From Nocardia nova SH22a (GTDB lineage: Bacteria > Actinomycetota > Actinomycetes > Mycobacteriales > Mycobacteriaceae), in the NCBI RefSeq assembly GCF_000523235.1, contig NZ_CP006850.1, positions 620,001 to 684,000 of the forward strand: DNA of 64,000 nucleotides, in the 5' to 3' direction. The notes under the pieces were generated by a model. That model had not been told where the DNA came from. It saw only the letters and a list, made by a program, of their open reading frames with translations, and ran no database searches. The stretch's first letter is position 1; each line of letters begins with the position of its first letter. A program made the position numbers and the translations under genes. Below are positions 53,828-63,272 of the stretch, one piece after another.

Positions 53828-54889
53828 ATGACCGTCCATGACGATGTCACCGCCACGGGCCAGGCGAATTCGACCGGCCCGCGGACGGGCAGTGACCTCC
53901 CCCCGGGAGATACTTCCTCCATGCCGAGTGAGTCGAGCAACAAACCGGCGCGCCGCCCCGGCGGCAACAGCCGGCGCGCGGAAAGCATCTTCCGCTCGCT
54001 GGCCACCGCGGCCGGTGCGACGATCGTCGCCGCGATCGCACTCATCGCCCTGTTCCTGCTGATCCGCGCGGTGCCGTCGGTGGCGGCGAACAACGCGAAC
54101 TTCTTCACCAGCGCCGAGTTCAACGTCGGCAATGCCGACGACATGCATTTCGGCATCCGCGACCTGTTCATGGTCACGGTGCTGAGTTCGCTGCTGGCCT
54201 TGCTGATCGCGGTGCCGCTGGGCGTCGGGATCGCGCTGTTCCTGACGCAGTACGCGCCGAAGGTGCTGGCGCGCCCGTTCGCGATGCTGGTGGATCTGCT
54301 CGCGGCGGTGCCGTCGATCGTGTTCGGTCTGTGGGGTTTCCTGGTGCTGGCCGAGAAGCTGGCGCCGTTCGAACAGTTCCTCAACAACAATCTGGGCTGG
54401 TTCTTCCTGTTCAAGGAGGGCAACGTCTCGATCAGCGGTGGCGGCACCATCTTCACCGCGGGTGTGGTGCTGGCCGTGATGATCCTGCCGATCATCACCT
54501 CGGTCAGCCGCGAGGTCTTCCAGCTGACTCCCCGCGCGCACATCGAGGCCGCGCAGGCGCTGGGCGCCACCAAGTGGGAGGTCGTGCGGATGACGGTGCT
54601 GCCCTACGGGCGTAGCGGTGTGATCGCCGGATCCATGCTGGGTCTGGGCCGCGCACTCGGTGAGACCATCGCGGTGCTGATCGTGCTGCGCACGGCGGCC
54701 AAGCCGGGCAGCTGGTCGCTGTTCGACGGCGGTTACACCTTCGCCTCCAAGATCGCCTCGGCCGCATCGGAATTCAGTCAGGCGCTGCCGACCGGCGCCT
54801 ACATCGCGGCCGGTTTCGTGCTGTTCGCGCTGACCTTCGTGGTCAATGCGCTGGCCAGGGTCGCCGCCGGCGGGAAGGTGAACGGGTAA
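53828..54889 (+). CDS. pstC: Phosphate ABC transporter permease PstC
   Basis: A 353-residue permease with a roughly 50-residue hydrophilic N-terminal extension before TM1 and six helices. [20 protein letters not shown] and the EAA loop ([20 protein letters not shown]) are typical of PstC. It ends at the pstA start, sharing one base (ATG at 54889). Confidence 0.96.
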   Translation: MTVHDDVTATGQANSTGPRTGSDLPPGDTSSMPSESSNKPARRPGGNSRRAESIFRSLATAAGATIVAAIALIALFLLIRAVPSVAANNANFFTSAEFNVGNADDMHFGIRDLFMVTVLSSLLALLIAVPLGVGIALFLTQYAPKVLARPFAMLVDLLAAVPSIVFGLWGFLVLAEKLAPFEQFLNNNLGWFFLFKEGNVSISGGGTIFTAGVVLAVMILPIITSVSREVFQLTPRAHIEAAQALGATKWEVVRMTVLPYGRSGVIAGSMLGLGRALGETIAVLIVLRTAAKPGSWSLFDGGYTFASKIASAASEFSQALPTGAYIAAGFVLFALTFVVNALARVAAGGKVNG

Positions 54890-55791
54890 TGAGCACGACC
54901 ACTCTCGACAAGCCGATCAAGGCGCCGACCTTCCGGCACGTCAGCCTCACCCGCAAGATCCGCAACAACGCGGCCACCGGCGTCATGTGGCTGTCGTTCG
55001 GTATCGCGCTGATCCCGCTGGCCTGGGTGCTGATCCTGGTGCTGAACAAGGGTTTCCACGCGATCGTCAGCAGTGGCTGGTGGAGCAAGTCGCAGAAGGG
55101 CGTGCTGCCCGACCAGTTCGCGGGCGGTGTGTACCACGCGATCTACGGCACCATCGTGCAGTCCGCGGTCGCCGCGATCATCGCGGTGCCGCTGGGCATT
55201 CTGGCGGGTATCTACCTGGTCGAGTACGGTCGCGGCTGGCTGGCCAAGACCACGACCTTCATGGTCGACATCCTCGCGGGCGTGCCCTCGATCGTCGCCG
55301 CGCTGTTCGTCTTCGCGCTGTGGATCGCCACCTTCGGCTTCCCGCAGTCGGCGTTCGCGGTCTCGCTGGCACTGGTGCTGCTGATGTTGCCCGTGGTGGT
55401 GCGCAGTACCGAGGAGATGCTCAAGCTGGTGCCGGACGAATTGCGGGAAGCGTCCTACGCGCTGGGCATTCCGAAATGGAAGACGATCCTGCGGATCGTG
55501 GTCCCCACCGCCCTGCCCGGCATGATCAGCGGTATGTTGCTCGCGGTCGCCCGCGTCATGGGTGAGACCGCGCCGGTACTGGTGCTGGTCGGTTATTCGA
55601 AGTCGATCAATTACGACATCTTCAACGGAAATATGGCCTCGCTGCCGCTGATGATCTATCAGGAGCTGGCCAACCCCGAGGCCGCCGGTCGCATGCGGGT
55701 GTGGGGTGCGTCGCTGACGCTGATCCTGATCATCGCGCTGCTGTACGTCGGTGCGGCCGTGGTCAACAAGCTGCTCACGCGAAACCGATAG
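54889..55791 (+). CDS. pstA: Phosphate ABC transporter permease PstA
   Basis: A 300-residue permease partner of PstC with six membrane helices. [20 protein letters not shown] and the EAA loop [20 protein letters not shown] contact PstB. It overlaps pstC by one base and lies 20 bp before pstB. Confidence 0.96.
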   Translation: MSTTTLDKPIKAPTFRHVSLTRKIRNNAATGVMWLSFGIALIPLAWVLILVLNKGFHAIVSSGWWSKSQKGVLPDQFAGGVYHAIYGTIVQSAVAAIIAVPLGILAGIYLVEYGRGWLAKTTTFMVDILAGVPSIVAALFVFALWIATFGFPQSAFAVSLALVLLMLPVVVRSTEEMLKLVPDELREASYALGIPKWKTILRIVVPTALPGMISGMLLAVARVMGETAPVLVLVGYSKSINYDIFNGNMASLPLMIYQELANPEAAGRMRVWGASLTLILIIALLYVGAAVVNKLLTRNR

Positions 55792-55811
55792 AAGCGAACG
55801 GAAATACGACA

Positions 55812-56588
<777 letters not shown>

Positions 56589-56627
56589 GCGCGGTCCCCG
56601 CCCGGGATCGCTACCGTCGCAAGGCTT

Positions 56628-56966
56628 TCAGCCGGTGATGTCGCGTTGCAGGGTGACCTGCACGACCGCGTCCTCACGGGCGACGAGCCGGTGTACGTCG
56701 CCGCCGGCGATGTACACGGTCGTCCCGGGCGCCAGCTCGTGGGTCTCGGCGCCGTCCGCGGTGTGGACGTCGAGGGTGATCGCACCGTGTACGCAGGAGA
56801 CGAGGATCGGGCCGGGTGCTCGATGGTCGTCGAGGATCTGATCGCGCCGGAAACTGATGCGTACCAATGTGAGTCCCGGTCCGGCGAGCATGCGCCGGGC
56901 CTGCGGCGCATCCCCGTCCCGGGGCTCCCAGTCCAGGGTTCCGGTGGCGATCGGAGTGTGTGTCAT
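56628..56966 (-). CDS. Small cupin-domain protein
   Basis: A 112-residue single-domain cupin. RRDQILDDHRAPGPILVSCV contains the first cupin motif region with one His, and HELAPGTTVYIAGGDVHRLV the second motif with H at GGDVH. The metal site looks incomplete, so a binding rather than catalytic role is possible. Its ATG overlaps the stop of the upstream methyltransferase (ATGA), forming a two-gene operon divergent from a transcriptional regulator. Confidence 0.82.
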   Translation of the reverse strand: MTHTPIATGTLDWEPRDGDAPQARRMLAGPGLTLVRISFRRDQILDDHRAPGPILVSCVHGAITLDVHTADGAETHELAPGTTVYIAGGDVHRLVAREDAVVQVTLQRDITG

Positions 56967-57754
56967 GCGGGCTTCCTCGCGATGACGGCGATGGCCGTCA
57001 GGCTGCGCCGGTAGGTGCGGAACGTCGATCGCATGGCGAGGACGCGCTCGCGAGCGGGCCGGTCGCGCAGGACGTTCCGGATGATCCGCATCGTGCCGAG
57101 CAGTCCCTCGTCGGCGAGGACACGGCGCGGCCGCAACAGGGCCATCGGCGCGAATTCGACTGTGCCGACCTCGAATCCGCCCTCGGTGAGCAGTCGCGTC
57201 CACTCCGCGCGGGTCAGCGGCCGGGCATTGACCTTGATCGAGCGTGCCAATGCCTTGCGGATCTCGGACTTGGTCTCGTCGCCGAGATCGTCCGGCGCCA
57301 AGGCGAGTTCGTGAATGGCGTAGCGGCCGCCGGGGCGCAGTACCCGGAAGGCCTCGGCGACGATATCGGCCTTGTGCGGATCGGTCTGCATGGTCAGCAT
57401 CGCCTCGCCGATCACCACATCGGCGGAACCGGATGCCAGACCCGTGTCCGCGGCGTCGCCGCCGGTGACGGTTCCGGCCGCACCCACCGCGGCCGCGGCG
57501 AGGGCGGCGGCATCGGGGTCGGCCTCCACACCGCGATAGCCGGACGGACTCCGGTGCAGGATGGCGGTGGCGGTCCTGCCCAGACCGGGCGCCAGCTCGA
57601 CGACCTCGGCGCCGCGCAGTTCGGCGGCATCGAGCATGCGGTCGGTCAATTCCTTGCCGCCGGGGCGCAGGACGCGCTTGCCGAGCCGGGCCAGCAGCCA
57701 ATGGCCGGGCATGTGCGCGGAATCGCGGTTGTCGAACGGTAGCGGTGTGGTCAT
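56963..57754 (-). CDS. Class I SAM-dependent methyltransferase
   Basis: A 263-residue methyltransferase. EVVELAPGLGRTATAILHRS is motif I (ELAPGLGRT), GVEADPDAAALA motif II, and DVVIGEAMLTMQTDPHKADI and RVLRPGGRYAIHEL motifs III-IV, in the UbiE/COQ5-like branch. The substrate is unknown. It leads an ATGA-coupled operon with a cupin, divergent by 77 bp from a COG2345-type regulator that probably controls both. Confidence 0.88.
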   Translation of the reverse strand: MTTPLPFDNRDSAHMPGHWLLARLGKRVLRPGGKELTDRMLDAAELRGAEVVELAPGLGRTATAILHRSPSGYRGVEADPDAAALAAAAVGAAGTVTGGDAADTGLASGSADVVIGEAMLTMQTDPHKADIVAEAFRVLRPGGRYAIHELALAPDDLGDETKSEIRKALARSIKVNARPLTRAEWTRLLTEGGFEVGTVEFAPMALLRPRRVLADEGLLGTMRIIRNVLRDRPARERVLAMRSTFRTYRRSLTAIAVIARKPA

Positions 57755-57831
57755 CGGTACCTTCCTGTGGTCGGGCCGCCGGATGGGCGGGCGGTTCTAC
57801 AATCGAGGACGAGTAGCGGGAGAGGAGCGCG

Positions 57832-58494
57832 ATGACCGGCACGCCTCGGCAACGGGACCGGGTCCTGGCGCTGGTCCGCGATTCCCTGGAACCGCTGGAC
57901 GCGCCACTCATCGCGCGCGCGTTGGGCATTCACATCACCACGGCGCGCTTCCACCTGAACGCGCTCATCGACGAGGGGCTGGTCGAGGGCACCTGGTTGC
58001 CGTCGGAAACAGTCGGCCGTCCGCGGAAGGGATATGTCGCCGCCGGCGCCGATCCGGCCGCTCCGGTACTGGCCGCACTGCTCGCGCAACTGGGGGATAC
58101 CCCCGCCGACCGGAAGGCGAAAGCCGTTGTGGCGGGCCGGATGTGGGCCGACAGCCTCGCCGATGTCGCGGAGCCGGCGGCCGGACTGCCCGATCCGGTG
58201 ACGGTCGTGACCATGGCGCTCACCCGGCTCGGATTCCAGGTCTCGGAGTCGGTGTCGAGTTTCGGCACGCACGAGATCCGGCTGTGCAACTGTCCGCTGC
58301 GGCGAATCGCGGTGGGCGCCCCGGAGATCGTGATCGGCATCCAGCAGGGGCTGATCGAGCGGGTGCTGTGGCGGCACTCGCCCGCGCTGACCGAGCACTA
58401 CGACGTCGAGGTGCATCCGGATCCCGCCGGTGACTGCGGCGTGACGCTGCGGCTGACCGGTAAATCGGCCCGGTCCGCGACCGCCGCGCGCTGA
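57832..58494 (+). CDS. Winged-helix regulator, COG2345-like
   Basis: A 220-residue regulator. The N-terminal wHTH has LDAPLIARALGIHITTARFH and LNALIDEGLVEG. The C-terminal sensor domain contains IRLCNCPLRRIA, a two-Cys motif typical of the SufR-like/COG2345 family, and a third Cys in AGDCGVTLRL. It might bind an Fe-S cluster or metal, but full SufR cluster spacing is not obvious. The intergenic region (57755-57831) must hold both divergent promoters; TACAAT near 57799 is a candidate -10. GAGAGGAG precedes the ATG. Confidence 0.82.
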   Translation: MTGTPRQRDRVLALVRDSLEPLDAPLIARALGIHITTARFHLNALIDEGLVEGTWLPSETVGRPRKGYVAAGADPAAPVLAALLAQLGDTPADRKAKAVVAGRMWADSLADVAEPAAGLPDPVTVVTMALTRLGFQVSESVSSFGTHEIRLCNCPLRRIAVGAPEIVIGIQQGLIERVLWRHSPALTEHYDVEVHPDPAGDCGVTLRLTGKSARSATAAR

Positions 58495-58599
58495 ACGCCT
58501 ACTCACCGAACCTCCATCCCATCACCCGGCATACCGGACATTCGCATGCCCTGACCGGCATGCGGCCGAGCTTATTTAAATGATGCTTGACTGTCCAGC

Positions 58600-58618
58600 T
58601 TAGGTTACGCTAATTTTC
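58600..58618 (+). promoter_or_regulatory. Candidate IdeR/DtxR iron box
   Basis: TTAGGTTACGCTAATTTTC matches the 19-bp IdeR consensus perfectly in the left half (TTAGGTTA) and through the central CTAA, but diverges at the 3' end. It lies 66 bp upstream of the MTB12-like gene, in promoter position. This is a moderate match only. Confidence 0.5.
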
Positions 58619-58683
58619 CCTCACCAGCTGGGATTTATATCAGTTCAGGGGTTGAAGTTCGGTTCACTCGAAAGGGTAATTAG

Positions 58684-59139
58684 ATGAAACTTGTCAGGAT
58701 GCTCGCCGTAGTCGCCGGGGTCGTCGCGACGGTCGTCACCGCGTCGGTGGCGACCGCCGACCCCGGCCATTTCCGCATCACCCGCGAGGTGCCGACGCTG
58801 GCCGATCTGAACGAGCAGGTCCGGTTCCTGGTGGAAACCCCGGCGTCGGACGAGGCCAAGGCCGCGAACCTCGAAGGCGGTATGAACGCGGTGGTCGTCC
58901 CGCGCACCGTCTACAACCTCGGTCTGTTCCGCGCGCCCAAGGGCTGGAACGAAGTGACCGGACCGGAAACCCATCAGGGCAACGAGCACACCGCGATCCT
59001 GCACAGCGGTTCGGCCGGGCGGCCGGAGATCACCATGCGGGTGAGCTGGAAACGTGTCGACGGCGCCTGGAAGCTGGCGAACAGTTCGCTGTGCGAGGGT
59101 GTGAAGACCGTCGGCCTGCCGATTCCCTGCACGTTCTGA
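58684..59139 (+). CDS. Secreted low-molecular-weight antigen MTB12-like protein
   Basis: A 151-residue exported protein. The signal peptide (LVRMLAVVAGVVATVVTASV, cleaved near ATA-DP) precedes a domain whose start, LADLNEQVRFLVETPASDEA then KAANLEGG, and end, RVDGAWKLANSSLCEGVKTV, match the MTB12/CFP-2 family of mycolata. Two Cys at the end (SLCEG and PIPCTF) probably pair. The function of the family is unknown. It is 13 bp before an ABC transporter, so the three genes probably form one transcript behind the candidate iron box. AAAGGG precedes the ATG. Confidence 0.83.
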   Translation: MKLVRMLAVVAGVVATVVTASVATADPGHFRITREVPTLADLNEQVRFLVETPASDEAKAANLEGGMNAVVVPRTVYNLGLFRAPKGWNEVTGPETHQGNEHTAILHSGSAGRPEITMRVSWKRVDGAWKLANSSLCEGVKTVGLPIPCTF

Positions 59140-59152
59140 CCGGGCGGGCGCG

Positions 59153-59875
59153 ATGATCGAGATCCGAGATCTGACGCTGCGATACTCCGGCGCTCCGGTA
59201 CTCGAGGTTCCCGCGGCGACCATTCCCGACGCGGCGGTGACCTGTCTGCTCGGACTGAACGGAACCGGCAAATCCACTCTGCTGCGGTGTATCTGCGGCA
59301 TCATCGCGCCCGACACGGGCATCGTCCGGGTGGACGGGGACACCGTCCGGACCGGACATCACACCCCGCCGACCCTGGGGATGCATCTGGACTACCGCGC
59401 CTTCGATCCCCGGCACACCGCGCGTCGGCATCTGCGCTGGATCGCACGCGCTCGGGGACTGCCCGCGGACCGGGTCGCCGAGGTGCTGGATCTCGTCGGG
59501 CTCGGCCGTGCCGCCGATCGGCGGCTGGGGCATTACTCGCTGGGCATGCTGCAGCGCGCCGGAGTCGCGGCCGCCCTCCTGTCGCGGCCGCGGACGCTGC
59601 TGCTGGACGAACCGCTCAACGGTCTCGATATCGCGGGCATCCTGTGGATGCGCGGTCTGCTCCGGCGACTCGCCGAGGCGGGCACCTGTGTGCTGATCGC
59701 CTCGCATCTGCTCGACGAGGTCCAGCGTCATGCGGATCGGGTAGTGGTACTGGGGGCGGGGCGGGTGCTGGCGGATGCGCCGGTGCCCGAGATGATGGGC
59801 GCGGCAACGACTCTCGAGGAGGCGTACCTGCGTCTCACCGGCCTGGACGGCTCCTCGATCGGATCCGTCGCATGA
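59153..59875 (+). CDS. ABC transporter ATP-binding protein
   Basis: A 240-residue ATPase of the ABC-2/CcmA-like class. LGLNGTGKSTLLRCICGIIA is Walker A, LGHYSLGMLQRAGVAAALLS the signature (YSLGM, a variant of LSGGQ), and TLLLDEPLNGLDIAG Walker B. The stop overlaps the permease start by ATGA. The cargo is unknown: members of this class export drugs, lipids or peptides. Confidence 0.9.
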   Translation: MIEIRDLTLRYSGAPVLEVPAATIPDAAVTCLLGLNGTGKSTLLRCICGIIAPDTGIVRVDGDTVRTGHHTPPTLGMHLDYRAFDPRHTARRHLRWIARARGLPADRVAEVLDLVGLGRAADRRLGHYSLGMLQRAGVAAALLSRPRTLLLDEPLNGLDIAGILWMRGLLRRLAEAGTCVLIASHLLDEVQRHADRVVVLGAGRVLADAPVPEMMGAATTLEEAYLRLTGLDGSSIGSVA

Positions 59876-60675
59876 CATCGATACTCACCGAACTGCGCCG
59901 CGGTATCGCCGCCGAGTGGACGCGCACCGGCGGGCGCAGTTTCCTCTGGCTGGTCGCGGTGCCGCTGACCTTCGGCCTGCCGTTGCTGATCACCTTCGGA
60001 ATCGCCACTGTCGCAGAACGTTTCGCCACCATTCCGGGGCAGCTGCAGGTGACCTCGGTCTCGACGGCCAATGCGGTGTACTGGGTGATCACCTTCGCCG
60101 CCTCCATCATGATGGTGACCGCCGCCTTCGCCCATGCCGCCCAGTGGCGCGGAAACACGCGCGATCTCAACGCATTCCTGCTGCCGCGGTCCTGGACGGC
60201 GGCGCTGGCGCGGTGGGTCTACTACGGCGCGGTGGCCGCCGCGGCGACAGTGATCCTGCTGGTCGTGATCCTGTCCGCGCTGCCGCATTGGTTTCCGCAC
60301 GTCTACGGCGGGGTGGCGCTCACCGATGCCGCGGGACTGCGATTCCTGTGGACGGTCCCGGTGTACGCCTTCCTCGCATGCGGAATGGGCGTCGCGGTCG
60401 GCTCCGCGGTGCGCAATCCGTCCGCGGCGGTGGCCGTGCTGCTGTTCTGGGTGTACGTGGCCGAGAACTCGATAAGCCTGCTGCCGCAAGGATATTCGCT
60501 GCAAGCCTATGCGCCGTTCCTCAACGCCGTGGCGGGGACCGGACAGGAACTGGCCTTTCTGCCGCGCTTCGGCGCCAACGGTTCGCTGCTCTATTTCCTG
60601 CTGGTGACGCTCGCGCTGTTCGCGTCGGCCGTAGTTCCCGGAGCCCTCCTTCGAATGTGGCGTGCATCACGGTGA
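59872..60675 (+). CDS. ABC-2 type permease
   Basis: A 267-residue membrane protein with six helices, partner of the preceding ATPase (ATGA overlap). TELRRGIAAEWTRTGGRSFL is the cytoplasmic N-terminus and the first helices follow. The periplasmic loop between TM1 and TM2 (AERFATIPGQLQVTSVSTAN) is short. No specific substrate family is recognised. Confidence 0.85.
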   Translation: MTSILTELRRGIAAEWTRTGGRSFLWLVAVPLTFGLPLLITFGIATVAERFATIPGQLQVTSVSTANAVYWVITFAASIMMVTAAFAHAAQWRGNTRDLNAFLLPRSWTAALARWVYYGAVAAAATVILLVVILSALPHWFPHVYGGVALTDAAGLRFLWTVPVYAFLACGMGVAVGSAVRNPSAAVAVLLFWVYVAENSISLLPQGYSLQAYAPFLNAVAGTGQELAFLPRFGANGSLLYFLLVTLALFASAVVPGALLRMWRASR

Positions 60676-60753
60676 CGCGCGGGCAGTGCCGTCCGTCACT
60701 CATACCGTGGGAGGTTGTCTGCAACTTTCGGTAACGGATATGTTCTCCTCGAC

Positions 60754-60771
60754 CTATACCGATCGTTATAG
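60754..60771. promoter_or_regulatory. Imperfect palindromic operator upstream of MFS gene
   Basis: CTATACCGATCGTTATAG is an 18-bp palindrome with one mismatched pair, 12 bp before the MFS start codon. It is typical of TetR-type operators, although no TetR gene adjoins it. Confidence 0.55.
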
Positions 60772-60783
60772 TCAGGAGGCGGG

Positions 60784-62439
60784 ATGTCGGTGTCAACGGC
60801 GAGACCAGTGTCCGAGCGCGGAACGTCCATTGCCATGCGTACGCGGATACTCGCGCTGATCGCGATCTGCGCGGCGGAGCTACTGGTGGTACTGGACAAC
60901 ACGCTGGTCAATGTGGCCCTGCCGTCGATGGCGGTGCAGTTGCACGCCCGGATGAGCGGACTGCAGTGGATCGTCGACGCGTTCACCCTCGCCTTCGCGG
61001 GCCTGCTGCTGGCGCTGGGACATCTCGGGGATCGGTACGGCCGTCGCCGGGTGATGGTCATCGGACTCGCCGGCGTGGCCGTGATGTCGGCCGCGGGCGC
61101 CCTGTCGTCGGGACTCGGGCAGGTGATCGCCGCCCGGGCCGGGATGGGTGTGTTCGCGGCCGCGGTGTTCCCGGCGACGCTCGCGTTGATCATCAATCTG
61201 TTCACCGAGGCTCGGGCCCGGGCCGCCGCGATCGCGCTGTGGACGGCCATGGCCGGAATCGCGGTGGCGATCGGGCCGGTGACCGGCGGCTGGCTGCTCG
61301 AATATTTCAGCTGGCACGCGGTGTTCTGGATCAATGTGCCGATCGCGGCGGTCACGATCGCGGCGGTGCTGATGGTGGTGCCGGAATCGCGGGCCGAACA
61401 TTCCGGACGGCTGGATGTGCTCGGCATCGTGCTGTCGCTGGTCGCGGTGACGACGCTGGTGTGGACGGTCATCGAGGCGCCCAAGCACGGGTGGCTGTCC
61501 GGTCGCAGCCTGTCCGGCTACGCGATTTCGGTAATTCTGCTCGCGGTGTACGTGATCTGGGAGTTGCGGGTGGAATCGCCCGTGTTGAACATGCGCCTGT
61601 TCCGCATCCGGCGGTTCTCGGTGCCCGCGCTGGCCATCACCGTCTCGTACTTCTGCGCGTTCGGATTCCTGTTCCTGATCACCCAGTACTTCCAGGGCGT
61701 CAAGGAGTTCAGCGCACTCGAATTCGGTATCCACTCACTGCCTTTCGCGGCGGCGGTCGGCTTCGGCGCACCGGTGGCGACGCTGGCGGCGCAACGCATC
61801 GGGACCACCGCGACGGTGGTGTGCGGATTGCTGCTGCTGGCAGCGGGGATGTTCTTCGCCGGCCGGGTGACCATCGAAACCCCTTATCTGGGAACAGTTC
61901 TCGTCTCGATGGTGCTCATGGGAGTGGGGTTCGGCGTGGTGCAGGGCCCGGCCACCGAATCCATCATGGGCTCGGTGCCGATCGAGCAGGCCGGTGCCGG
62001 TTCAGCGGTCAACGACACCACTCGTGAGGTGGGCGGCACCCTCGGCGTCGCGGTCCTCGGGTCGATCATGACCTCGGTCTACACCCAGCGAGTCGGCGCC
62101 CGCATCGACGGGATTCCCGACGCCATCATGAATCCCACGCAGAAGAGTCTCGCCCGCGATACCCCCATCAGCGTGCTCGAGATCGTGAAGGCCCCGATCA
62201 GCCCGTTCTTCGCCGGTGCGAAGGCCGACCTCGTGCACAGCATGAAGGTGGCCGCCCTGGCCGGATCGACAGCGGCCTCCTGGGCGGCGGTCGGGGCGTT
62301 GCTCACCTGTGCGGCGTTGGTCGCGGCCGTGCTCCCGTGGAAGCCCGAACGCGGTGCGTCCCTGCTGCTCGGCCGGGCCGACGAGCCTGCGGGAAATACT
62401 GCCCTGGCTGACGATGCCGAAACGGTCCGCACCGCATAG
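60784..62439 (+). CDS. MFS drug exporter (DHA2, 14-TM)
   Basis: A 551-residue drug:H+ antiporter-2 type transporter. ELLVVLDNTLVNVALPSMAV is motif D1 in TM1, LALGHLGDRYGRRRVMVIGL motif A, and GIAVAIGPVTGGWLLEYFSW motif C (antiporter motif). About 14 hydrophobic segments are present. It probably exports a toxic organic compound. AGGAGG is 4-5 nt before the ATG, and an operator-like palindrome overlaps the promoter. Confidence 0.9.
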   Translation: MSVSTARPVSERGTSIAMRTRILALIAICAAELLVVLDNTLVNVALPSMAVQLHARMSGLQWIVDAFTLAFAGLLLALGHLGDRYGRRRVMVIGLAGVAVMSAAGALSSGLGQVIAARAGMGVFAAAVFPATLALIINLFTEARARAAAIALWTAMAGIAVAIGPVTGGWLLEYFSWHAVFWINVPIAAVTIAAVLMVVPESRAEHSGRLDVLGIVLSLVAVTTLVWTVIEAPKHGWLSGRSLSGYAISVILLAVYVIWELRVESPVLNMRLFRIRRFSVPALAITVSYFCAFGFLFLITQYFQGVKEFSALEFGIHSLPFAAAVGFGAPVATLAAQRIGTTATVVCGLLLLAAGMFFAGRVTIETPYLGTVLVSMVLMGVGFGVVQGPATESIMGSVPIEQAGAGSAVNDTTREVGGTLGVAVLGSIMTSVYTQRVGARIDGIPDAIMNPTQKSLARDTPISVLEIVKAPISPFFAGAKADLVHSMKVAALAGSTAASWAAVGALLTCAALVAAVLPWKPERGASLLLGRADEPAGNTALADDAETVRTA

Positions 62440-62522
62440 CGATTCGACCTGAAACCGGCCGCGTGAACTCGACAGCTGTCGACTTCGCGCGGCCGATTTC
62501 CGTACCAGCGTGCGGGGGAAGC

Positions 62523-63185
62523 TCAGTCCTGGGCGTCGGGGTCCGGGGGAAGTACGCCGGTCACCAGGAACACCACGCGGCGCCCGATCTCCACGGCATG
62601 GTCGGCGAAGCGCTCGTAGTAGCGGCCCAGCAGCGTGACATCGACGGCCGCGGCGACGCCGTGCTTCCATTCCCGGTCCATCAGCAGCGAGAACAGGTGG
62701 CGGTGCAGATCGTCCATCGCCTCGTCGTCCTCGTTGAGCTGCGCGGCCCGCTCGGGATCGCGCGATTCGAGGACCTCCTTGGCGGCCGCACCCATATTCA
62801 CCGCGATCCGGCCCATTTCGGCGAAGTAGCCGTTGACGGCCTCCGGAAGGGCGTGGTTGGGGTGGCGCCGCCGGGCGACCTTGGCGACGTGCAGTGCCAG
62901 CACGCCCATGCGGTTCACATCGGCCACGATCTGGATCGCGCTGACCACCTGGCGCAGATCACCGGCGACGGGCGCCTGCAGCGCCAGCAGTGCGAAGGCC
63001 TTCTCCTCGGCCTGCGAGATCATCTCGGCGATCCGGTCGGACTCGGAGATCACCTGCTCGGCCAGCACGATATCGGCCTGCAGCAGGGCCTGGGTGGCCT
63101 GCTCCATGGCCGTACCGGCCAGTCCGGCCATCTCGCCGAGCATATCGGCGAGATCGGCCATTTGTTCGTTGTAGATGACACGCAT
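62523..63185 (-). CDS. phoU: Phosphate transport system regulatory protein PhoU
   Basis: A 220-residue all-helical PhoU. Two homologous three-helix halves each carry an E/DxxxD metal motif (LVNLNEDD-like regions [20 protein letters not shown] and [20 protein letters not shown]). It links PstSCAB activity to the SenX3/PhoR-type kinase and represses the Pho response in high phosphate. It lies 6 kb from pst, on the opposite strand, as M. tuberculosis phoY2 does relative to phoT. TAGTCT is 8 nt upstream of the ATG. Confidence 0.95.
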   Translation of the reverse strand: MRVIYNEQMADLADMLGEMAGLAGTAMEQATQALLQADIVLAEQVISESDRIAEMISQAEEKAFALLALQAPVAGDLRQVVSAIQIVADVNRMGVLALHVAKVARRRHPNHALPEAVNGYFAEMGRIAVNMGAAAKEVLESRDPERAAQLNEDDEAMDDLHRHLFSLLMDREWKHGVAAAVDVTLLGRYYERFADHAVEIGRRVVFLVTGVLPPDPDAQD

Positions 63186-63272
63186 GAAACCAAAGACTAG
63201 TCAGCGGTGCTGACCAAGTCACGAACGGTGGGTGAATCATCGGTGCCACCCGATTGCGCAGGTGGGCGGGGG

